64,000 nt of DNA from Myxococcus sp. CA023 (GTDB lineage Bacteria; Myxococcota; Myxococcia; Myxococcales; Myxococcaceae): assembly GCF_010998615.1 (NCBI RefSeq), contig NZ_JAAEAH010000050.1, positions 1-64,000 on the forward strand, in the 5' to 3' direction. Numbering within the stretch: position 1 is the first letter of the stretch; the number at the start of each line of letters is the position of its first letter. The position numbers and the translations under genes are program-made. This document shows, in pieces, positions 57,409 to 64,000 of this stretch. The notes under the pieces were generated by a model. It ran no database searches and was not told the origin of the DNA. It saw only the letters and a program-made list of their open reading frames with translations.

Positions 57409-58134
57409 GTGAGGTTCTACCGAGTCGAAGCGAGCACGACGTCGCGCTTCACGGGCGACCTGAGCCGAGCCGCGCACAAGTGGGGCCTCCCGGGTGTGGA
57501 ACCCTGCACTGAGTGTGGAGTCGGCGGCGGCTGGGCGGGCGTGCAATATCCGGGGGTCGACCTGTCGAGTTTCTCGACGGCCGAGTTGAAGCCGTTCTCC
57601 GACCCCTGGCCCGTCCCCTTCGAGGTCTTTGCCCAACTGCGCGAGCGTGTCAGGCCCCTGGTGCCCGAGGGCGCGGTCCTGGAGCCCGGAACCCGGCTCG
57701 GCCCCCTGACAGGCGCGGCGACAGGGGCATTCGGTCAGCTCGCATTGCAGGACTGGACGCTCGTCATTCGCGACGAAGCGCTGGCGGTGTTGCAGGGCGA
57801 AGGCGTCCGGGGACTCACCGGGTGTCGTCTCGACGTGACCTTCCGAGGGAAGAACCCTCCGGTGCTCCGCGAGTTGCAACTGGCGCTTCATGGCCGGCTG
57901 CATCCCGACTGCTTCGTGCATCCCCGTGCGCCCACCTGCGCGAAGTGCGGAAGCGAGGCCAGTGAGCGCCTGCCAGATACATACTGGCTCGCGCGGGAGA
58001 CGCTACCCGCCGAGGTGGACCTGTTCCGGCTGAGGGATTACCCCACCCTCGTCATCGCGACCGAACGCATGGCGGTCGCGGCAGACCGACTGAAGCTGGA
58101 GGGCGTCACCTTCCAGCCCCTGGACGCGCGCTGA
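57409..58134 (+). CDS. sitI6: SitI6-type double-CXXCG immunity protein
   Basis: The 241-residue protein starts with GTG at 57409 behind AAGGAG. It has two CXXCG motifs, C33-TE-C36-G and C177-AK-C180-G, which define the double-CXXCG family that in Myxococcus always neighbours SitA6-type toxins. The four cysteines probably bind one zinc ion. It has no signal peptide and so would protect the cytoplasm from the incoming toxin. It is translated right after the toxin, so every cell making the toxin is also immune. Confidence 0.8.
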   Translation: MRFYRVEASTTSRFTGDLSRAAHKWGLPGVEPCTECGVGGGWAGVQYPGVDLSSFSTAELKPFSDPWPVPFEVFAQLRERVRPLVPEGAVLEPGTRLGPLTGAATGAFGQLALQDWTLVIRDEALAVLQGEGVRGLTGCRLDVTFRGKNPPVLRELQLALHGRLHPDCFVHPRAPTCAKCGSEASERLPDTYWLARETLPAEVDLFRLRDYPTLVIATERMAVAADRLKLEGVTFQPLDAR

Positions 58135-58162
58135 GCTGGAAGCCCAGCGGCCGTTGTACGCC

Positions 58163-59485
58163 TCAGCGTTGGAAGTCGTAGACGCTGCCCAGGTTGAGAA
58201 TCCGGGTCAGCTCATCCAGTGCCGTCATCGTCTCCCGCGCCAACTGCGGGTCCTGCAAATCCTTGGGCCGCAGCACCTCGCGGTAGTGCCGCCGCACCCA
58301 GCCGGCCAGCGAGTCATGCAGCGCGGGCGTGTAGAAGACGTCCGCCTTGATGGCCCCGCGCTCCTCGTCCGTGAGCCACACGCGCTGGCGCAGGCAGGCC
58401 GGTCCGCCGCCGTTGTTCATCGACTGGCGCACGTCCAGGTAGTGCACGGCCTTCACCGGCGTGTCCTCGGCCACCACACGCTCCAGGAACTGCCGCGCCG
58501 CGGGCGTCTCCCGGCTCTCCACCGGCGCCACAATCGCCATGGTGCCGTCTGGCAGCGTCAGCACCTGCGAGTTGAACGGGTATGCCTTCACCGCGTCCTT
58601 CGTCGGCAGCTCTGCCTTCGTGGCCACCACCGCGCGGAAGTCCTGCCCCAGCTTCTCGCGCAGCACCGCCAGGAGCCCCGCGTGGTCCACGAAGGCCAGC
58701 TCGTGCAGCATCAGGAACCGCTCGTTGCCCACCGCCAGCACGTCCGTGTGGAAGGCCCCCGCGTCGATGCCCTCGGGGTGCTGCTGCGGGAAGAGCACCG
58801 ACTTCGCGTCCAACCGGTGCAGCCGCGCCAGCGCCTGGCTGGCCTCCAGCGTCTGCCGCGCGGGGAAGCGGCTGGGCCCCTGCACGTCCTGCCACGCGCT
58901 GCGGCCCCAGGCGAGCAGATGGACGCCCGCGTGCCCGGGCGTGGCGAGCCGCGTGTGGTTGGCCGCGCCCTCATCCGCGAAGTGCCCGCTGCCCGGCAGC
59001 GGTGCGTGCACCGCGAAGTACTTCTCATTGGAGAAGATGGCGCGCAGCACCGAGTGCGTCGTCTCCGCCTCGATGGCCCGGTGGTACATCTGCGACAGGT
59101 TGGCCGGCGTCAGGTGCACCCGGCCATCCGCCGTGTCCGCGCTGGGCGCCACCGTGGCCGCGTTGGCCGTCCACATGGAGGACGCGCTGGACGTCAAGCG
59201 CAGCAGGTGCTCGGCCTCGCGCGCGGCCCGGGTGATGACCTCCTCGTCCGAGCCCGTGAAGCCCAGCGCCCTCAGCGCGTGCAGGGACGGGCGCGGCTGG
59301 GGCGGCAGCACCGCCTGTCCCACCCCCAGGGCGGACACGAAGCGCATCTTCTCCAGCCCCTGGAGGGCCGCGTCCCGGGGGTGGCTGGGCTCACCGACAT
59401 GGCTCTGCGACGCCAGGTTGCCGGGCGAGAGACCGCCGTAATTGTGGGTGGGCCCAACGAGCCCGTCGAAGTTGTATTCGCGCAT
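58163..59485 (-). CDS. astB: N-succinylarginine dihydrolase
   Basis: This 440-residue protein begins MREYNFDGLVGPTHNYGGLS and continues with NLASQSHVGEPSHPRDAALQ, both highly conserved in AstB. Downstream are the MWTANAATVAPSADTADGRV, VHAPLPGSGHFADEGAANHT and MNNGGGPACLRQRV segments with catalytic His and Cys residues. It converts N2-succinylarginine to succinylornithine with release of ammonia and CO2 in the AST arginine-degradation pathway. The other ast genes are not here. It is divergent from lpxL with only 17 bases between the two start codons. Confidence 0.93.
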   Translation of the reverse strand: MREYNFDGLVGPTHNYGGLSPGNLASQSHVGEPSHPRDAALQGLEKMRFVSALGVGQAVLPPQPRPSLHALRALGFTGSDEEVITRAAREAEHLLRLTSSASSMWTANAATVAPSADTADGRVHLTPANLSQMYHRAIEAETTHSVLRAIFSNEKYFAVHAPLPGSGHFADEGAANHTRLATPGHAGVHLLAWGRSAWQDVQGPSRFPARQTLEASQALARLHRLDAKSVLFPQQHPEGIDAGAFHTDVLAVGNERFLMLHELAFVDHAGLLAVLREKLGQDFRAVVATKAELPTKDAVKAYPFNSQVLTLPDGTMAIVAPVESRETPAARQFLERVVAEDTPVKAVHYLDVRQSMNNGGGPACLRQRVWLTDEERGAIKADVFYTPALHDSLAGWVRRHYREVLRPKDLQDPQLARETMTALDELTRILNLGSVYDFQR

Positions 59486-59502
59486 GGGATATTGAACGCC
59501 TC

Positions 59503-60456
59503 GTGGAGCGTCCACCCTTAGCAAAGCGCCTCAAGCGTTTCCTCCGCTACGTGCTCATCCGTGGCGTCCTGTTGCTCCTTCAACCTCTGCCCCTGGGCGT
59601 CGCCCGGAGCCTGGGTGCGCGCCTGGGCGCCTTGGCCTACACCCTGGCCGGAGGGGAGCGCCGCAAGGCCCTCAAGTCCCTTTCCGTGGCCTTCCCGGAA
59701 AAGTCGGACGCGGACCGGCAGGCGCTGGCCCGCGACGCCTTCCGCCACCTGGCCGCCGCCGCGCTGGAGGTGGCCTGCACGGGCGCCCTGGACGAGGCCC
59801 TGGAGCGCCTGGTCGCCTGGCCGGACGCCGACCGGCAGGTGCTGGAGACGGCCCTGGCCCGGGGGCGCGGCGTCGTCTTCGTGTCCGGGCACGTGGGGAA
59901 CTGGGAGCTGCTCGCCCGCCGCGTGGCCCGCGCCGGCTACCCCAGCCAGAGCATCGCCAAGGAGACCACCGACCCCCGGCTCACGGAGCTGGTGGGCCAG
60001 TTCCGGGCCCGCGGCGGGGTGCGGAGCATCTGGCGCGGCCAGGAAGGCGCTGCCCGGGCCATGCTGCGCGCCCTGCGCAACGGCGAAATCCTGGGCATCC
60101 TCATCGACCAGGACACGAAGGTGCAGTCCCTCTTCGTGCCCTTCTTCGGGCAACTGGCCGCCACCCCGCGCGCCGCCGCTGACCTGGCCATCCGCACGGG
60201 CGCGGCGGTGGTGACGGGCTTCTGCCACCGCGAAGGGGCGGGGTACCGCCTGTCCATGGAGGAGGTCCCGGTGCCCCAGGACACGGACCGCGAGGCGGCC
60301 GCCCTGGCCCTCACCGCCGCCCTGTCCAGCCGAATCGAAGCCGCCATCCGGCGGACGCCGGAACAGTGGGTGTGGATGCACCAGCGCTGGAAGACGCGTC
60401 CACCGGTGAGCGAGGACGTCCCACTTCCGGAGGCGGCGCCCGCATCCGCTGGGTGA
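59503..60456 (+). CDS. lpxL: Lipid A biosynthesis acyltransferase (LpxL/HtrB family)
   Basis: This 317-residue inner-membrane enzyme starts with GTG. An N-terminal hydrophobic stretch (VLIRGVLLLLQPLPLGVARS) is followed by the catalytic H-x4-E motif HVGNWE (H130, E135), then LIDQDTKVQSLFVPFFGQLA. It transfers an acyl chain from acyl-ACP to lipid A precursors. It is followed by lptC, lptA and lptB, which move the finished lipopolysaccharide to the outer membrane, so the operon couples LPS making and transport. Confidence 0.9.
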   Translation: MERPPLAKRLKRFLRYVLIRGVLLLLQPLPLGVARSLGARLGALAYTLAGGERRKALKSLSVAFPEKSDADRQALARDAFRHLAAAALEVACTGALDEALERLVAWPDADRQVLETALARGRGVVFVSGHVGNWELLARRVARAGYPSQSIAKETTDPRLTELVGQFRARGGVRSIWRGQEGAARAMLRALRNGEILGILIDQDTKVQSLFVPFFGQLAATPRAAADLAIRTGAAVVTGFCHREGAGYRLSMEEVPVPQDTDREAAALALTAALSSRIEAAIRRTPEQWVWMHQRWKTRPPVSEDVPLPEAAPASAG

Positions 60457-60468
60457 TAAGGAAGCCCT

Positions 60469-61020
60469 GTGTCTCGCCTGCTCGCCGCCAGCCTCGTCCT
60501 CCTGGTGTTCGCCCCCGGTTGCAAGCCGGGCTCCGGCGAGGGTGCGTCCGGCGGCCAGCCTCCCCCGGAGGTGGTGCTGCACGGCGCGCGCCTGGAGTCT
60601 TTCGAGGGTGACCGGCTCATCCGCTCCGGCACGGCCCGGCAGGTGTCCTACCAGCGCACCACCGGCGAGGTGTGGGCCACCGACGCCACCATCCGGATTC
60701 CGCCGGGTTCCTCTTCCCAGGGAGCGCCCCCCGGGACGGAGAGAGGCGTGGAGGTGAGCGCCCCGAATATGGAGGGGAGCCTCGCGTCCAAGCAGGTGGT
60801 GGCCTCGGGCGGTGTCATCATCCGCACCGGGAAGGGCATGGAGGCCCGTACTCCCCGGTTGACGTACGACGCCACCACGGAGCGGGCGCATGGAAACGAG
60901 GGCGTGACGGTGAAGGGACCTGACTATCGGCTGCGGGCAGACCGCTTCGAGCTGTTCTTCCCGGACGAGACGTTCAACTTCGCGGGCTCGGTGGAGTCCG
61001 TGCTGGGAGCGCCAGAGTGA
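60469..61020 (+). CDS. lptC: LptC-like LPS export protein, lipoprotein form
   Basis: This 183-residue protein starts with GTG 60469 after TAAGGAAG. The N-terminus MSRLLAASLVLLVFAPGCKP ends in a lipobox (APGC, C18), so it may be lipid-anchored rather than spanning the inner membrane like E. coli LptC. The remainder has the beta-strand repeat of the OstA/LptC fold (GVEVSAPNMEGSLASKQVVA, ARTPRLTYDATTERAHG). It passes LPS from LptBFG to LptA. Its stop overlaps the lptA start by four bases. Confidence 0.82.
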   Translation: MSRLLAASLVLLVFAPGCKPGSGEGASGGQPPPEVVLHGARLESFEGDRLIRSGTARQVSYQRTTGEVWATDATIRIPPGSSSQGAPPGTERGVEVSAPNMEGSLASKQVVASGGVIIRTGKGMEARTPRLTYDATTERAHGNEGVTVKGPDYRLRADRFELFFPDETFNFAGSVESVLGAPE

Positions 61021-61643
61021 TTGAGTTCCTCGTGATGGCCTTCTTCGTCGCGCAGCCCGCGCCCGCGGTCGCCGCCACCCCCGCGCAGGGCACGCCTCCC
61101 GCCGCGGTGGCGGGCTCAGCACTCACTGCTGGGGCGGGGACCCGCGCCCCGAGCCCCCTGGGTGGCAAGGAGCTGACGGAGCCCGTTCAAATCAACGGCG
61201 ACAACGTCACGTTCCAGAAGTCGCAGGCCACCCTCACCGGCAACGTGAAGGTGAAGCACCGCACGCTCGACCTGAAGTGCGACCGGATGACGGCCAACTA
61301 CACCCCTCAACGCGAGGTGACGCGTGTGGTGTGCACCGGCGGGGTGCATGCCGTGGACGGCGACCGCATGGCCAAAGGCGAGCGCGCCGAGTACGACGTG
61401 CCCAGCGGCGTGCTGGTGGTGACAGGTTCGCCCGAGGCCCGCCAGGGCACCACGCACATGCGCGGGACGAAGGTCCGGCTGACGCTGGGCAACGAGCGGC
61501 TGGAGGTGGAGAACGCCGTCATCGTCTTCGAATCGCTGCCCTCCAACCCCACCCCGGCCAAGCGCAAGGGGCGGCAGTCCGCGCCCCGTCCGGCCCCGTC
61601 CTCCGGGACGGCCCCCTCCGCGCAGGGAGGCACGGCTCGATGA
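61017..61643 (+). CDS. lptA: LptA periplasmic LPS-bridge protein
   Basis: This 208-residue protein has a signal peptide (MIEFLVMAFFVAQPAPAVAA) and then the OstA_N beta-jellyroll: PVQINGDNVTFQKSQATLTG, VKVKHRTLDLKCDRMTANYT, AKGERAEYDVPSGVLVV. LptA links the inner-membrane complex to LptDE across the periplasm. It starts on a GTG overlapping the lptC stop and ends on the lptB start. A proline-rich C-terminal tail (NPTPAKRKGRQSAPRPAPSS) is longer than in E. coli. Confidence 0.88.
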   Translation: MIEFLVMAFFVAQPAPAVAATPAQGTPPAAVAGSALTAGAGTRAPSPLGGKELTEPVQINGDNVTFQKSQATLTGNVKVKHRTLDLKCDRMTANYTPQREVTRVVCTGGVHAVDGDRMAKGERAEYDVPSGVLVVTGSPEARQGTTHMRGTKVRLTLGNERLEVENAVIVFESLPSNPTPAKRKGRQSAPRPAPSSGTAPSAQGGTAR

Positions 61644-62380
61644 GCGCGAAGCTGTTCGCAGACGGCCTGGCGAAGACGTTCCGCGGCCGCCAGGTGGTGC
61701 GCGGCGTGTCCTTCAGCGTGGCCCCCGGGGAAGTGGTGGGCCTGCTGGGGCCCAACGGCGCGGGGAAGACGACCAGCTTCAACATGGTGGTGGGACTGGT
61801 GTCTCCGGACGCGGGACGCGTGCGCATTGGCGACGAGGACCTCACGCACCTGCCCATGCACCGCCGCGCTCGCCGGGGCGTGGGCTACCTGCCCCAGGAA
61901 GCCTCCGTCTTCCGCAAGCTCACCGTGCGCGACAACTTCCTGGCCGTGCTGGAGCTCCAGAAGGACTTGGACGCCAAGGCCCGCGAGCAGCGCGCCGACA
62001 CCCTCCTGGACGAGTTCGGCCTCACGCACGTCGCGGAGTCCCTGGGAGAGACGCTGTCGGGCGGCGAGCGCCGGCGCGCCGAGATTGCCCGCAGCCTCAT
62101 CCCCCAGCCCCGCTTCATCCTCTTCGACGAGCCCTTCGCCGGCGTGGACCCCATCAACGTGGGCGACCTCCAGCGGCAGATCTTCCTCCTCCGCGAGCGT
62201 GGACTGGGCGTCCTCATCACCGACCACAACGTCCAGGACACCCTGGGTATCTGTGATCGTGCGTACATCATCGCACAGGGGCAGATCCTGGAAGAGGGCA
62301 CTCCGGCGGAGATCGCCGAGTCGCCCAAGGCCCGCGCCGTCTACCTGGGGGAACGGTTCCGCCTCCAACAAGCGCTCTAA
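61640..62380 (+). CDS. lptB: LptB ABC-type LPS transporter ATPase
   Basis: The 246-residue ATPase has Walker A GLLGPNGAGKTT, the signature LSGGERRRAEIARSL, Walker B FILFDEPFAGVDP and the switch histidine in ITDHNVQDTL. The size and close match of these motifs, and its place after lptA, identify LptB, which with LptF and LptG pulls LPS out of the inner membrane. Its ATG at 61640 overlaps the lptA stop. The LptF/LptG genes are not in this window. Confidence 0.96.
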   Translation: MSAKLFADGLAKTFRGRQVVRGVSFSVAPGEVVGLLGPNGAGKTTSFNMVVGLVSPDAGRVRIGDEDLTHLPMHRRARRGVGYLPQEASVFRKLTVRDNFLAVLELQKDLDAKAREQRADTLLDEFGLTHVAESLGETLSGGERRRAEIARSLIPQPRFILFDEPFAGVDPINVGDLQRQIFLLRERGLGVLITDHNVQDTLGICDRAYIIAQGQILEEGTPAEIAESPKARAVYLGERFRLQQAL

Positions 62381-62628
62381 GCACGGCTGGCCACCTGTCA
62401 GAGGAGTGCCTAGAATGGGTTGGCCCCACTTTTGCGTCGACCTGTCAACGCGCATGTGACACCCTGAGTGGTCTTAAGCCCCTGGATTCCTTGTGGAATT
62501 CTGAGCATGCAAGCAAGGGACCCTTGTTTCGGGGCTAGACGAAGTCAGGGCTCCTTGTTACGTTGGCACGGTCTTTGATGGTGGTCCTCTGTCCAGAGGG
62601 ACCGAATCAACCCGGGAGACCCCGTCTC
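62381..62628. promoter_or_regulatory. Upstream region of rpoN
   Basis: The 248-base gap between lptB and rpoN is large for this operon-like order, so rpoN has room for its own promoter. It contains TTCC/GGAA inverted stretches near 62483-62500 and the -24/-12-like element listed separately. No protein gene or structured RNA was recognised. Confidence 0.5.
62564..62579 (+). promoter_or_regulatory. Candidate sigma-54 (-24/-12) promoter upstream of rpoN
   Basis: TGGCACG at 62564-62570, four bases, then TTGAT at 62575-62579 keeps the exact spacing of the sigma-54 consensus TGGCAC(G)-N4-TTGCW. The -24 half is perfect. The -12 half has A in place of C. It lies about 50 bases before the rpoN ATG, so transcription would start some 35 bases upstream of the gene, a sensible leader length. 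Autoregulation of rpoN would follow if it is used. No activator-binding site was identified. Confidence 0.5.

Positions 62629-64000
<1,372 letters not shown>

Overview
The window is about 70% GC, gene-dense, with a strong G/C third-position bias and many GTG starts. Gene content and order point to Myxococcus xanthus or a very close relative (Myxococcota). It appears to cover the stretch that I remember as roughly MXAN_1011 to MXAN_1061: mfd, a minor pilin/PilY1 cluster, the BPS (biosurfactant polysaccharide) Wzx/Wzy locus with its BY-kinase, and finally lptCAB-rpoN. Locus-tag matches are from memory and were not checked against a database.

Region by region. (1) 1-7400: the tail of an unknown gene, argE (acetylornithine deacetylase), a convergent mfd separated from argE by a strong hairpin, a PAS histidine kinase, a small acidic secreted protein and a c-type cytochrome. 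(2) 7468-15014, minus strand: a compact pilX-pilY1-pilV-pilW-fimU operon encoding the minor pilins and tip adhesin of a type IVa pilus. (3) 15279-43788 and 48566-55940: a large polysaccharide locus. It holds a BY-kinase Wzc, a Wzx flippase, a WecA-type initiating phosphotransferase, a TPR-fused Wzy polymerase, a second polymerase-like membrane protein, about a dozen glycosyltransferases on both strands, methyltransferases, two O-acyltransferases, a UDP-glucose dehydrogenase, a ROK sugar kinase, an LtaS-like phospho/sulfo-transferase and two DUF-type nucleotidyltransferases. No Wza/OPX outer-membrane exporter and no separate phosphatase is present, so these must lie elsewhere. (4) Two toxin/immunity pairs sit in or beside this locus: an AHH-nuclease protein with an Imm11-like partner (44112-45434), and a SitA6-type lipoprotein toxin with a double-CXXCG SitI6-type immunity protein (56646-58134). 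(5) 58163-64000: astB, divergent from lpxL, then lptC-lptA-lptB with overlapping stop/start codons, then rpoN, which is cut by the window end. A near-consensus -24/-12 (sigma-54-type) element lies upstream of rpoN.

How the genes fit together. The initiating transferase (41213) would load a HexNAc-1-phosphate on undecaprenyl phosphate and the glycosyltransferases would extend it. Wzx (31538) would flip the unit, Wzy (53322) would polymerise it, and the BY-kinase (18616) would control chain length and export. The acyltransferases (38735, 50942) could provide the acetylation reported for BPS. The pilus cluster and the polysaccharide locus both act in surface motility. The toxin pairs suggest this locus is also a landing place for kin-discrimination cargo.

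Limits: start codons are often uncertain in such GC-rich DNA, glycosyltransferase specificities cannot be read from sequence alone, and no similarity search was run.
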